Assembly (NCBI RefSeq): GCF_037023145.1
Contig: NZ_CP146091.1
Coordinates: forward strand, 1,364,001-1,428,000
Reading direction: 5' to 3'
Origin: Ralstonia sp. RRA
GTDB lineage: Bacteria > Pseudomonadota > Gammaproteobacteria > Burkholderiales > Burkholderiaceae
Length of the DNA: 64,000 nucleotides
Part shown: one piece after another, positions 1 through 8,713 of the stretch
How the letters are laid out: every line of letters begins with the position of its first letter
Position numbering within the stretch: position 1 is the first letter of the stretch
Notes under the pieces: model-generated
What the model saw: only the letters and a program-made list of their open reading frames with translations
What the model was told of the DNA's origin: nothing
Database searches by the model: none
Position numbers and translations under genes: made by a program

Positions 1-98
1 AGAAGCTCGGCATCTCGCGCGATGCGGATCTCTTCAAGTACGCCGCAGCGCATGGTTGGCTGACGTCGTCGCAAACGCCGCCACGTGATGCTGGCTGA
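1..98 (+). CDS. LuxR-family response regulator, C-terminal end only (partial)
   Basis: Reading from base 3, the last 31 codons encode KLGISRDADLFKYAAAHGWL followed by a short tail and TGA at 96-98. This matches the end of a LuxR/NarL helix-turn-helix, where the recognition helix is followed by a K-L-x-[IV]-x-x-[DE]-x-[ED]-L-F-x-Y pattern. The complete regulator at 490-1161 ends in a very similar way (RKLNIDREVDLFHYGVETGL), so the two look like paralogs flanking a small gene. Nothing can be said about the receiver domain, which lies outside the window. Confidence 0.6.
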   Translation, partial: KLGISRDADLFKYAAAHGWLTSSQTPPRDAG

Positions 99-116
99 GT
101 GCCGAGCACAGCGGTG

Positions 117-335
117 TCAGACCGGTTGCTCAGCGGGCGGCACACTGTGCGGTTGCGGCTGGTCTGGCGCAGGCGAGCCTGACTGCTTCCAGGTCTCGAC
201 AATCTGCCGTCTGCGTTGCGGCGACGAGAACAGGTATTCATTCATGGCGCCCAGAAACTCGTGGCGCGCTGGCGCCGTCAGCTCGGCGAAGCCGAGCAGA
301 ATGTGCCGTAGTTTGTCTCGTTCCGTCTGCTTCAA
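117..335 (-). CDS. Small hypothetical protein (72 aa)
   Basis: I do not recognise this gene. The open frame can be extended to an ATG at 374, but a consensus Shine-Dalgarno GGAGG lies 7 bases before a TTG at 335-333, so I take the TTG as start. The protein begins with KQTERDKLRHILLGFAEL and continues as a predicted amphipathic helical segment (APARHEFLGAMNEYLF, RRRQIVETWKQS), then a proline-rich tail. It is soluble, with no signal peptide or membrane segment. It sits convergent to the truncated response regulator on its left. The ribosome site and amino-acid composition argue that it is real; function is unknown. Confidence 0.5.
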   Translation of the reverse strand: MKQTERDKLRHILLGFAELTAPARHEFLGAMNEYLFSSPQRRRQIVETWKQSGSPAPDQPQPHSVPPAEQPV

Positions 336-489
336 GATCTGGCCTCCAATGGCAATGCTGGGTGCGTTGCACATGTCGCACCAATGTCATGGCGCGAATC
401 CATCTACGTTATGAGTTGAGAGAAGGCCCGTCCATCAGACCTGTCTGGTAGTGGATTCCGGTCCGGGCGGGCAATGGAAAGCCTGTGCG

Positions 490-1161
490 CTACCGCGCCG
501 GACGCATGACGGAGGGGATCAAGCCCGTCTCGACGCCGTAGTGGAACAGGTCGACCTCGCGGTCGATGTTGAGCTTGCGCATTGCGCTGCTCTTCTGCGT
601 GCTGATGGTCTTCTTGCTGCGGTTCAGACGCGCGGCGATCTCGTTGATCGTCATGCCCGATACGTACAGGCGGATGACCTCGAGTTCGCGGCCGGTCAGT
701 TGCGCATTGCCTGGCGCGTCTCTGTGGATCGGGTCCAGCGTGCGCAGAATCTTCTCGATCGTTGGCGATACGTAGCGGCTATTCGCAAACGCGGCATGCA
801 CGGCAAGCGACAGATGGTTCGTCAGATCGGATTTGCTGACGATGCATTGAATGCCTGTCATGAGCACCGACAGGATCGCCGCGTTCTCCATCATCGTCAG
901 AACCACGATGCGCACGTGCGGGTAGCGCTGTTGCACCAGCGACAGCAATGCCATGCCGTCGCCGTAGTTGCCGCCAGGCATGGCGTAGTCGCACACAAGC
1001 ACGTCGATGCGTGTGCGGTCGAGTAACTCGATCAGTTCGGTCGAGTTGCGTGCGAGGCCATCGATCGAGATCGATTGGCGGCTGGCCAGTTCATGTTTGA
1101 CGCCAAACAGAATGGCCGGATGGTCGTCGGCGATGGCGACGCGGATCTGGACGGGGTTCAT
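490..1161 (-). CDS. Two-component response regulator, LuxR/NarL (RcsB-like) family
   Basis: DNA-binding response regulator of 223 aa. The N-terminal receiver shows the acidic pocket ADDHP, the phosphoacceptor Asp in VCDYAMPGG, the switch Thr in VVLTMM and the conserved Lys in VSKSD. The C-terminal HTH is LTGRELEVIRLYVSGMTINE through RSKKTISTQKSSAMRKL. The YAMPGG-x-x-GDG pocket and the KKTISTQK helix resemble RcsB/EvgA-type regulators more than NarL itself. I chose the ATG at 1161 because the alignable receiver begins with MNPVQIRVAIADDHP; the frame is open further upstream to 1254 but that part has no domain character. No sensor kinase is adjacent in the window, so the signal is unknown. Confidence 0.85.
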   Translation of the reverse strand: MNPVQIRVAIADDHPAILFGVKHELASRQSISIDGLARNSTELIELLDRTRIDVLVCDYAMPGGNYGDGMALLSLVQQRYPHVRIVVLTMMENAAILSVLMTGIQCIVSKSDLTNHLSLAVHAAFANSRYVSPTIEKILRTLDPIHRDAPGNAQLTGRELEVIRLYVSGMTINEIAARLNRSKKTISTQKSSAMRKLNIDREVDLFHYGVETGLIPSVMRPAR

Positions 1162-1581
1162 GGTGATGGCGCGTGTTGCAGGGCGGCTGCGGCTTTTCTG
1201 TGACGATTTCGCCACGGAGTTGCCGACGTTGTGCATGACCTCTGACACGAGCACGCGCGAAGGACGATGCGCAGACTGTATTGAGTCCAGGGAAGTGCGA
1301 AAAGCGGATCAGTCCTAAAGCGGCGGGTCGTGGTGTAGGACTGGGCTTATTCGGGGCGTTGTGCCGAAGCCTGCAGGCGCATGACACCCGAAGGAGCACA
1401 ACGGCTGCTCACATATTGCCGTGTGCACGTACTGAAGGCCGGCGCGCTCCTGCGTGTTGCTAGACCTTTGATTCTTTTGCGGAATCCTATGGAATCGAGG
1501 TGTCCCACTATTGCGGTGCGGAGGCGTTTGAACGTACGCTTTCGCCACAAAAAAGAACACAAAAGCAAGGAGACCACCCTC
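1162..1581. other. 420-bp intergenic region between response regulator and iorA
   Basis: No credible gene is visible. It must hold the promoter of the minus-strand response regulator and that of the plus-strand hydroxylase operon. The only clear structure is an inverted repeat AGTCCTA (1311-1317) / TAGGACT (1336-1342) separated by 18 bases, about 150 bp upstream of the regulator start. It could be an operator for one of the LuxR-type regulators, but this is inference. A good ribosome site AAGGAG (1567-1572) precedes the ATG at 1582. Confidence 0.5.
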
Positions 1582-2049
1582 ATGGATCTGGACGTCAACC
1601 ACCGGCCGGTCAGCGTCGACTGCGACCCGGCCACGCCTCTGCTGTGGGTCCTGCGCGACCACTTGAACATGACCGGCACCAAGTTCGGTTGTGGTGTCGC
1701 AGCGTGTGGCGCATGCACGGTGCACCTCGATGGGGCGGCTGTGCGGTCGTGTGTGTTGCCGGTGGCGGCGGTGGCGGGCAAGCGCATCACCACCATCGAA
1801 GGGTTGGCGGGTGGCGAAGGCAAGCGCCACGCGCTGCAACAGGCTTGGGTGGATGAGCAGGTGCCGCAGTGCGGCTACTGCCAGTCCGGCATGCTGATGG
1901 CCGCAGCGGATCTGCTGGCGCGGCAACCCGACCCGAGCGACGCCGATATCGATACGGCCATCACCAACATTTGCCGCTGCGGCACGTATCCGCGTGTGCG
2001 CGCGGCCATCAAGCGCGCGGCGAAGGTACTGCGGGAGGGCCAGGCATGA
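1582..2049 (+). CDS. iorA: Molybdenum hydroxylase small subunit, 2Fe-2S (IorA-like)
   Basis: Electron-transfer subunit (155 aa) of a xanthine-dehydrogenase-family enzyme of the isoquinoline 1-oxidoreductase/aldehyde dehydrogenase type. The plant-type ferredoxin cluster is bound by [14 protein letters not shown] plus a Cys in AVRSC; the second 2Fe-2S cluster is bound by CGYCQSGM and [10 protein letters not shown]. Length is normal for the family. The start at ATG 1582 has AAGGAGACC 8 bases upstream and gives the usual short beta-strand lead-in. The stop overlaps the next start (ATGA), so it is translationally coupled to the large subunit. The real substrate (N-heterocycle or aldehyde) cannot be told from sequence. 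Confidence 0.9.
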   Translation: MDLDVNHRPVSVDCDPATPLLWVLRDHLNMTGTKFGCGVAACGACTVHLDGAAVRSCVLPVAAVAGKRITTIEGLAGGEGKRHALQQAWVDEQVPQCGYCQSGMLMAAADLLARQPDPSDADIDTAITNICRCGTYPRVRAAIKRAAKVLREGQA

Positions 2050-4343
2050 ACGCCAAGGCAACCAAGCCCCGTAGCGGGCGTCGGCGCTTCCTGCTGGGGG
2101 CACTCGCTGCAGGGGGCGCGCTGGTGGTCGGCTGGGGCGTGATGCCGCCGCGCAGCCGCGTGGGCGATCCGGCGCTGTTTCCCGAACACGGGGGCGAGGT
2201 TGCCCTGAATGGGTGGATCAAGATCACCCCGGAGGGCAACGTCATCCTGGCGATGCCGCGCGTGGAGATGGGGCAGGGCATCCACACCGCGCTGTCGATG
2301 CTGGCGGCGGAAGAGCTGGATATTCCGCTGACGCGCGTGAGCATCGAGACCTCGCCGGTGGAGCGCATCTACGGCAACGTGGTCGCCATGGGGGACAGTT
2401 CGCTCCCGTTGCATCCGGACAGCGCAGACAAGACCTGGGCCCGCGCGCTGCACTGGGTCATGGCCAAGAGCGCGCGTGAGATCGGGCTCATCATCACCGG
2501 CGGCAGCAGCAGTACGGCTGACGGCTGGGAGCCGGTGCGCGAGGCGGCCGCCACGGCGCGTGCTGCGCTGGTGGAGGCTGCGGCGCGCGAGTGGAACGTG
2601 CCCGCAGCGCAGGTGAGCATCCGGGAAGGGCAGTTGATCGGCCCGGGGGGCAAGCAGGCGACTTTCGGTGGCATGGCGAAAGCCGCGCGCGGCATTGCGC
2701 CGCCGTCCAATGTCGTGCTCAAGCCGGCTTCGCAATACCAGTTGATCGGCAAGCCTGCGCCACGCAATGATCTGGCCGCCAAGACGGATGGCAGCGCGCG
2801 CTTCTCGATCGATGCGCGTCCGGCAGGGATGCTGTACGCCGCCGTGGTGATGTGCCCGGTCTTTGGCGGCAAGCTCAAGACATTTCAGTCGAAAGCGGCG
2901 CTCGGCATGCCGGGCGTGCGCTATGTGGTGCCGTTTGAAGGTGCGGCAGGTGGTGCGCCTGGCGTGGCCGTTGTGGCGGATCACTACTGGCAGGCACGCC
3001 AGGCGCTGGCGACCGTCGAGCCTGTATGGGACAACGGCCCGCACGCCTCGCTCGATTCCGCGGGCATCCGCCAGCAGCTCGTCAGCGCGCTGGATAGCGA
3101 CAAGGGTGGGTTCACCTACCGCTCGCTCGGCGAGGGCCTGAAGGCTTTCGACAAGGCCGACGGCGCGACGCTTGTGGAAGCCGAATACACCGCACCGTAT
3201 CTCGCGCACACGGCCATGGAGCCGATCAACTGCACGGCACAGGTGACAGCGGATGGAGTGCATCTGTGGGCGCCCACGCAGGTCGCCACGCTGGCACAAC
3301 TGGTGGCGGCGCGCGCGGCCGGGGTGAGCGGCGACAAGGTCCACATCGACATCCCGCTGATTGGCGGCGGCTTTGGGCGGCGGCTGGAGTCCGATTTCAT
3401 CAGCCAGGCCGTCACCATTGCCACCAAGACAGAAGGCAAGCCGGTACAGGTCATCTGGTCGCGCGAGGAAGATGTTCGCCATGACTTCTATCGCCCGCAC
3501 GCCATTGCACGGCTGAAGGCGCGCGTGGAGAACGGCAAAATCACGGCGATTGCCTCGCGCAGTGCGGGTCAGTCGATCCTGGCGGGCGAATTGGATCGCC
3601 TGTTCGGTGCGCCCTCTGCAGGCATCGACCGCTACACCGCCGAAGGGCTGTTCGACCTGCCGTACGAGATCGAGCACGAGCACATTGCGCATCTGGCGGT
3701 GGATCTGCCGATCCCGGTGGGGTTCTGGCGCAGCGTGGGGCACTCGTACAACGGGTTCTTCATGGAGGGCTTCCTGAACGACGTGGCGGCCGCAGCCAAG
3801 CTGGATCCACTGGCGATGCGGCGTGATTTGCTGAAGGCGCATCCGCGCGAACTGAAGGTGCTCGACACGGCTGCGCAGGCTGCAGGCTGGGGGCAACCGC
3901 TGCCGCCGGCAGCCGATGGTGCCCCACGTGCACGCGGCATTGCGCTGCACCCGAGCTTCGGCTCGGTGGTGGCGCAGGTGGTGGAGGTGTCGTTGAAGGA
4001 TGGCAAGCCGCGCGTGCATCGCGTGGTATGCGCGGTGGATTGCGGCACGGTGGTCAACCCGGGCATCGTCGCGCAGCAGATCGAGAGCGCGATCATCTTC
4101 GGCTTGACGGCGGCGCTGTACGGGCGGATCGAGATCAAGGACGGGCAGGTCGTGCAGTCGAACTTCCCTGACTACCCAGCGCTCAAGATGGCGGAGGCGC
4201 CCGTCATCGAAACGCACATCGTGCCGAGCACGGCGGAGCCGACCGGTGTGGGTGAGATTGGCGTGCCACCGATTGCGCCGGCCGTCGCACATGCCGTGGC
4301 GCAGTTGACGGGTAAGCCCGTGCGGCAACTGCCGATGGTCTGA
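2046..4343 (+). CDS. iorB: Molybdenum hydroxylase large subunit (IorB-like), Tat-exported
   Basis: Molybdopterin-cytosine-dinucleotide-binding catalytic subunit (765 aa). A twin-arginine signal, [13 protein letters not shown], lies at residues 12-24, so the complex is probably periplasmic or membrane-attached, the small subunit being carried along. Family motifs visible include [19 protein letters not shown] (cofactor loop), [13 protein letters not shown], and near the C terminus GVGEIGVPP, where the Glu is the conserved active-site base. Length is typical of the fused-duplicate IorB/aldehyde-dehydrogenase group. In many relatives a c-type cytochrome gene follows; here the next gene is convergent and unrelated. 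No XdhC-type maturation chaperone is adjacent. Confidence 0.9.
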   Translation: MNAKATKPRSGRRRFLLGALAAGGALVVGWGVMPPRSRVGDPALFPEHGGEVALNGWIKITPEGNVILAMPRVEMGQGIHTALSMLAAEELDIPLTRVSIETSPVERIYGNVVAMGDSSLPLHPDSADKTWARALHWVMAKSAREIGLIITGGSSSTADGWEPVREAAATARAALVEAAAREWNVPAAQVSIREGQLIGPGGKQATFGGMAKAARGIAPPSNVVLKPASQYQLIGKPAPRNDLAAKTDGSARFSIDARPAGMLYAAVVMCPVFGGKLKTFQSKAALGMPGVRYVVPFEGAAGGAPGVAVVADHYWQARQALATVEPVWDNGPHASLDSAGIRQQLVSALDSDKGGFTYRSLGEGLKAFDKADGATLVEAEYTAPYLAHTAMEPINCTAQVTADGVHLWAPTQVATLAQLVAARAAGVSGDKVHIDIPLIGGGFGRRLESDFISQAVTIATKTEGKPVQVIWSREEDVRHDFYRPHAIARLKARVENGKITAIASRSAGQSILAGELDRLFGAPSAGIDRYTAEGLFDLPYEIEHEHIAHLAVDLPIPVGFWRSVGHSYNGFFMEGFLNDVAAAAKLDPLAMRRDLLKAHPRELKVLDTAAQAAGWGQPLPPAADGAPRARGIALHPSFGSVVAQVVEVSLKDGKPRVHRVVCAVDCGTVVNPGIVAQQIESAIIFGLTAALYGRIEIKDGQVVQSNFPDYPALKMAEAPVIETHIVPSTAEPTGVGEIGVPPIAPAVAHAVAQLTGKPVRQLPMV

Positions 4344-4408
4344 TGCTGGTGGCGGGGGATTGGCGCGATTGGCATATCCCCCGTTTCGTCCCCTGCCGGG
4401 GCCGACTC

Positions 4409-4571
4409 ACTTTCTTTGTCTTGCCAAAGAAAGTAAGCAAAGAAAGGCGCGCCCGATGCGGCGACACACTCCTTGAATTTCCGTAACCGGGCGGAGACGG
4501 GGAAAACTCGCTTCGCTCAGACAGTTCCCCGTCTTTTTTCCGCCCGCTTACATAAATTCAAGGCGCCGCAT
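4409..4571. repeat. REP-like nested palindromic element
   Basis: Three sets of inverted repeats lie in the 293-bp gap between iorB and the convergent CMD gene. First, ACTTTCTTTG (4409-4418) and CAAAGAAAGT (4425-4434) are a perfect 10-bp pair with a 6-base loop. Second, ATGCGGCG (4456-4463) and CCTTGAATTT (4471-4480) pair with AAATTCAAGG (4554-4563) and CGCCGCAT (4564-4571). Third, nested inside, CGGGCGGA (4488-4495) and ACGGGGAA (4497-4504) pair with TTCCCCGT (4525-4532) and TCCGCCCG (4539-4546). It encodes no plausible protein. The layout is like intergenic REP/BIME-type elements; whether other copies exist in the genome cannot be seen here. Confidence 0.65.
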
Positions 4572-4636
4572 AGGGCAGGGTACGGCCAAACCATCAGAGT
4601 GCGTGGGTTGGCGCTGTATGTGATCGTGCACGGCGT

Positions 4637-5227
4637 TCAGGCCGCTTCCGGAAACACCGGTTCCCCCAGGTTCAGCATCAGCCGATTCGCCCACGCGAAG
4701 ATCGCCACGGCGTGAATGAGGTCGAGAATCTCCGCATCCGTCAGACCAGCGGCCTTGAGCGGTTGCAGGTCTTCGGCGCGCACGTCACCGGGGCGCAACG
4801 TCAGGTCGATGGAGAACAACGCGATGGCACGTTCGCGCGCGTTCGTGCCGGCGGTGTGCGGGTCTTCGAAGACCTGCTTGATCACGTCGTTGCGCTTGGC
4901 AAGCTGCTCGAAGCGTTGCGCGTGCACCGATGCGCAGTACACGCAGCCGTTCACGCGCGACACCACCGCGCTGGCGAGTTCACGCTCCGCGCGCGACAGG
5001 CCGCCCGGCGCATACATGATCGCGTTGAACGCAGCCGAGCGCTGGCGCAGGATCTCCGGCTGATGGACGAGGAAGCGGTAGTAGTCCGACGTCTTCGCCT
5101 TGGGGTGGCTCTCTTCCAGCACGGCGATCTGCTCGGGCGTGGCGCGGTCGAGGTCGACCACATCGAGCCACGCCTGCCACTCCAGCGATTCGTTGGTGAA
5201 GCCGTGGGCGCGGATGATCTCGGTCAT
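4637..5227 (-). CDS. Peroxidase-related CMD/AhpD-like protein
   Basis: Carboxymuconolactone-decarboxylase-fold protein of 196 aa with the AhpD redox signature in GCVYCASVHAQRF (C-x-x-C-x-x-x-H). Proteins of this type either reduce hydroperoxides with the two cysteines or act as decarboxylase/thiol-relay proteins. The N-terminal half (residues 1-85) carries the extra helical segment typical of the family called uncharacterized peroxidase-related enzyme. It is the last gene of the LysR-led operon; its ATG (5227-5225) overlaps the TGA of the upstream fusion gene by 4 bp. No reductase partner (AhpC, lipoamide) is nearby, so the in vivo reaction is inferred only. Confidence 0.85.
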   Translation of the reverse strand: MTEIIRAHGFTNESLEWQAWLDVVDLDRATPEQIAVLEESHPKAKTSDYYRFLVHQPEILRQRSAAFNAIMYAPGGLSRAERELASAVVSRVNGCVYCASVHAQRFEQLAKRNDVIKQVFEDPHTAGTNARERAIALFSIDLTLRPGDVRAEDLQPLKAAGLTDAEILDLIHAVAIFAWANRLMLNLGEPVFPEAA

Positions 5228-7104
5228 GCTGCGGTCTCCGTGGGGGGTGCGGATGCGTTGGTGCCGGCGGCCGCGTTCAGCGCACGCAGGCCGGCCACCA
5301 GCCGCGTCTGGTACGACAGGAACGCGATCAGTTGTGCGAGGGTGACAACATCCGCCGTGGCAAGCCCGGCGGCGGGCAGCTTCTGCAATGCTGCGCGATC
5401 GCCTTCGATGGGGCGCTCAATGAGCGTGCGCGTGAAGGTGAGGATGGCGTGCAAACGCGGGTCAGTCAGCGCTTCCACTGCACCGTGGTCGACCGCCTGC
5501 AATGCGGCGGCATCGACCGGCGTTTCTGCCAGCCGCGCGCGGTAGTGCTCAGCCAGTTCAGGCGCAGGCGTCAGACGGCAAGCGTAGAGCGCCACCAGCA
5601 GGCGTTCGCCAAGCGTGAGGCCGGGCAAGGCCGCGTCGAACAGGCCGTCGTAGCTGCCTTGGGTGGCGGTCGCCACCTTTTCACGGGCGTGACGCAGCGC
5701 GTGCGTGGCGCTGCCGTCGTCCAGGCCAGCAACCTGATCGACAACATCTTGAGCGGGCGTGAAATCCATGGTTGAAAGGCTCCGAGAATCGGGTACGGAG
5801 GCGCCGCGCGCAGCCACCGCGCTGGCGAGAAAGCGACGTACAGCGGCCCACGACTGCGCGTCGGCATGAGCGTTGGCACGCGGTTCGCCGCCGCCGGTGC
5901 TGATGCGGCCCGACACTGGGTGCGCATACACGAGCTGCGTGGTCGGCACGTAGGGGAAGACGATGGCGTGGCCGGCGCCTTCGTAGTCGAAGTGCTGCAC
6001 GGGGTAGGGGTGACGTACCTCGGCCAGCTTGGCGGTGACCATGCGTGAGTAGTCGCTCGAGGGCCACGAGCCGTCGTCAGTGGCAGAGAGCAGCAGCACC
6101 GGCCCGCGCGCACGTTCGATGCGGATGCGGGCGCGCGCCACGGCATCCGCATCCTGCAGCGCGGTGCGGATGGCGCGCTCATGCCGATGCGGCGCTGGGC
6201 CTTCGTCGAACGGTGCCCACGTGGCGGTGCGGTTGCCCTCCCACAAATGCGGCAGCGGCTGGCCGCGGTACAGCCACGTCGCGCCTTCACGGCCGATGGC
6301 GGGGTCGGCGGCATTCTGCGCGCTGTGCACGACCGCGCCAGGCACATAGCCGATCACGGCGGACACGGCTTCTGGAAACGTCGCACCCAACAGCAATGCC
6401 AGCTCGCCACCGCGCGACTGGCCGCTCACCGCCACGAAATCATGCAGTGGTTCAACACGCTTGCGCAGCCACGCAAGTGCACGCTCGAAGTACTCCAACG
6501 GCGTGTTGGAGATGTAGTCCGACAGCCCCGGCGCCTTAAAGTAGGCCAGCGCAAACGCCGCATAACCGTGCGAGGCGTACAGCGCCGCGCGCGGCTCGTT
6601 GATGCCGCCACCCGAGCCATTGAGGATCAGCACCGCCGGGCGCGGGCCGGGGTGTGCATAGGCGTCCGGCAAGTAGAGCGTGCCGACCAGGCCTTCATCG
6701 CGGACCTCGTGGCGGGTCACGCCGGGTGCTGCCAGCCGCTGCACGAAACTCGCGTGGATCGACTCGCCGTTGGCGGTAGCTGTGAGCGATGTCGTCAGCG
6801 GCGCGGTCACCGGTTGCGGGAAGACCTCGCGCGCCTTGCCGTCTTCCGGGCGCTGGCTCCAGATCAGGCCCATGGCGCTGATGCCGGTGTAGTCCCCGGA
6901 GACGGGCGCATCGCGCGTCAGGTCGACGGTGCCTTGCGCATCCGCGATGAAGGCGGCGCGGCTGTGCCACAACACACCAGTGCCACGACGCGTTTGCGCG
7001 ACGATGCCGACCTGCGCGCCGGGCGGTAGCCCCGTCACAACAATCTGGCGCGATACGTCGATCAGGTCATCCGCCGGCGTGACGTTGAGCACGAACGTAG
7101 CCAT
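5224..7104 (-). CDS. Fusion: BAAT-type acyl-CoA thioesterase/acyltransferase plus CMD domain
   Basis: A 626-aa two-part protein. Residues 1-110 match the bile-acid-CoA hydrolase/acyltransferase N-domain (LNVTPADDLIDVSRQIVVTG through GDYTGISAMGLIWS). Residues about 140-430 are an alpha/beta hydrolase of the BAAT C type with nucleophile elbow SGQSRGGELAL, acid loop SATDDGSWPS and catalytic His in GAGHAIVFP. Residues 446-626 are a CMD-family domain starting MDFTPAQDVVDQVAGL, lacking the C-x-x-C pair. The junction holds an in-frame ATG (5769-5767) with GGAG 10 bases upstream, so a free 181-aa CMD protein may also be made. It lies 7 bp after the binding-protein gene and overlaps the next gene by 4 bp. 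Confidence 0.85.
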   Translation of the reverse strand: MATFVLNVTPADDLIDVSRQIVVTGLPPGAQVGIVAQTRRGTGVLWHSRAAFIADAQGTVDLTRDAPVSGDYTGISAMGLIWSQRPEDGKAREVFPQPVTAPLTTSLTATANGESIHASFVQRLAAPGVTRHEVRDEGLVGTLYLPDAYAHPGPRPAVLILNGSGGGINEPRAALYASHGYAAFALAYFKAPGLSDYISNTPLEYFERALAWLRKRVEPLHDFVAVSGQSRGGELALLLGATFPEAVSAVIGYVPGAVVHSAQNAADPAIGREGATWLYRGQPLPHLWEGNRTATWAPFDEGPAPHRHERAIRTALQDADAVARARIRIERARGPVLLLSATDDGSWPSSDYSRMVTAKLAEVRHPYPVQHFDYEGAGHAIVFPYVPTTQLVYAHPVSGRISTGGGEPRANAHADAQSWAAVRRFLASAVAARGASVPDSRSLSTMDFTPAQDVVDQVAGLDDGSATHALRHAREKVATATQGSYDGLFDAALPGLTLGERLLVALYACRLTPAPELAEHYRARLAETPVDAAALQAVDHGAVEALTDPRLHAILTFTRTLIERPIEGDRAALQKLPAAGLATADVVTLAQLIAFLSYQTRLVAGLRALNAAAGTNASAPPTETAA

Positions 7105-7111
7105 GGCGCCC

Positions 7112-8680
7112 TTACTTGCCGTCCTTGGTGACCATCTGTGCGGCGGTGCGGTCGCTGGTCATCGGGGCCACCTTCAGGCCCTTCTTGGCGGCCCACACGT
7201 TCTGGTAGTGGAACAGCGGCAGCACGCCCACGTCATCCGACACCAGCTTGACCGAGTGACGCAGGATGGCCGCGCGCTTCTCGACGTTGAACTCCTCGGT
7301 GGAGGCGTTCAGCGCATTGTCCACGGCCGGGTTGCTGTAGTGGCCCCAGTTCGATGCACCCAGGCCCTTCTTGGTATCCACCGTGGCCAGCACGTTGACC
7401 AGCGCGTAGCTTGCCTCACCCGTGCCGTTGCCCCATGCCAGCATGCTCATCGCGTAGTCGTTCTTGTTGGCGCGGCCCGAGTAGACCGACCAGGGCACCA
7501 CCTCCACCTTGGTCTTCACGCCGATGCGCGACCAGAACTGCGCCACCGCCTGCGCCGTTTCCGGGCCTTGCGGGTAGCGGTCGTTCGGCACGTGCATCAC
7601 CAGGTTGAAGCCCTGCGGAAAACCTGCATCGGCCAGCAGTTTCTTCGCCTGTGCCGGGTCGTAGGCAATGTTCTTCACGTCGGGGTTGTAGCCGTACGTG
7701 TCGGCAGGCATCCACTGGTTGGCGACGGTGGCGGCGCCTTGGAGGATGCGATCGACGATGGCCTTGCGGTCAATCGCCAGCGACAGCGCCTGGCGCACGC
7801 GCACGTCGAGCAGCGGATTGTTGGCGAGCGGCTTGCCATCGTTACCGGTGATGTATTCGTTCGGTCCCTTGCGGAAGCTCGGCTGCAGCAGCATCACGCG
7901 CAGGCCGGGGTAGGCAAACACGTGCACGCTGGGTGACTGGCGCAGTCGCGCGAGGTCGGCCACCGACACCTTGTCAATCACATCCACCTCGCCCGAGAGC
8001 AAGTTGGCCGTGCGCGCGGCGGCGTTGTTGATGTAGCGGTAGTTGACCTTTTCCCAGAGTTGCTTGCCGCCCCAGTAGTTGTCGTTGCGCGCCATCACCA
8101 CGCGGTCGCCGGGCACATAGGAGACGAACTTGTACGGGCCCGTGCCCACCACGGCGCGGCCGGCGTTGTAGTCCTCGGTGGCGGACTTTTCGCCCACGTG
8201 CTTGCTGACGATGTGCACGGACGCCAGGTTCAGCGGCAGGTCGGGGTTCGGGATATTCGTCTTGATGATGAGCGTGAGCGGGTCTTTGGCGGTGACGGAT
8301 TCCACCGTGCGCAGATAGCCCGCAAACGTCGCCACGCTGCCCGGCACGCTGCGCGCACGCTGGTACGAGAAGATGACGTCATCCGCCGTGAACGGCTGGC
8401 CGTCGTGCCACTTCACGCCGGGGCGTAGCTTGAATTCCCACGTCTTCGGGTCCAGCGTCTTCCACGACAGTGCCAGGCCGGGTTGCAGCTTGTTCCACTT
8501 GTTCTCGACCAGCAGATCCCAGAAATGCACGTCGACGGAGCGGTCGCCAGCGTGGTTGTTCAGTTGCGGGTCGAGCGACGACAGCGGATCGGCAAAGCCG
8601 ATGTTCAGCGTTTGCGCGCCGGCAGCACCGGCAGCAGCAAGCAGGGCAACGGCAATCGACGAAGCGAGGAGGCGTTTCAC
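7112..8680 (-). CDS. Peptide/nickel-type ABC transporter substrate-binding protein
   Basis: Periplasmic solute receptor of the SBP_bac_5 (DppA/OppA) family, 522 aa, with a cleavable signal peptide (LLASSIAVALLAAAGAAGAQ). Family hallmarks are the N-terminal FADPLSSLDPQLNNHAGD, LRPGVKWHDGQPFTADDV and VRQALSLAIDRKAIV. It starts with GTG at 8680 preceded by AAGGGAA. It is the fifth transporter gene of the operon, after two ATPases and two permeases, which is complete for an importer. I recall that related binding proteins (KPN_01854 family) sit beside CMD-domain genes in other bacteria; the ligand is not established and cannot be inferred from sequence. Confidence 0.9.
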   Translation of the reverse strand: MKRLLASSIAVALLAAAGAAGAQTLNIGFADPLSSLDPQLNNHAGDRSVDVHFWDLLVENKWNKLQPGLALSWKTLDPKTWEFKLRPGVKWHDGQPFTADDVIFSYQRARSVPGSVATFAGYLRTVESVTAKDPLTLIIKTNIPNPDLPLNLASVHIVSKHVGEKSATEDYNAGRAVVGTGPYKFVSYVPGDRVVMARNDNYWGGKQLWEKVNYRYINNAAARTANLLSGEVDVIDKVSVADLARLRQSPSVHVFAYPGLRVMLLQPSFRKGPNEYITGNDGKPLANNPLLDVRVRQALSLAIDRKAIVDRILQGAATVANQWMPADTYGYNPDVKNIAYDPAQAKKLLADAGFPQGFNLVMHVPNDRYPQGPETAQAVAQFWSRIGVKTKVEVVPWSVYSGRANKNDYAMSMLAWGNGTGEASYALVNVLATVDTKKGLGASNWGHYSNPAVDNALNASTEEFNVEKRAAILRHSVKLVSDDVGVLPLFHYQNVWAAKKGLKVAPMTSDRTAAQMVTKDGK

Positions 8681-8713
8681 GTTTGTTCCCTTAATTGTTG
8701 TTTCGTTGGCTTC

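Noticed and set aside
1875..4328. Long open frame antisense to the iorB gene
   Set aside because: Composition is Arg/His/Gln-rich with no domain motif; it mirrors a GC-rich coding strand whose third positions avoid stops.
4473..4715. Small plus-strand open frame in the REP-like region
   Set aside because: Consists of the palindromes themselves; no ribosome site.
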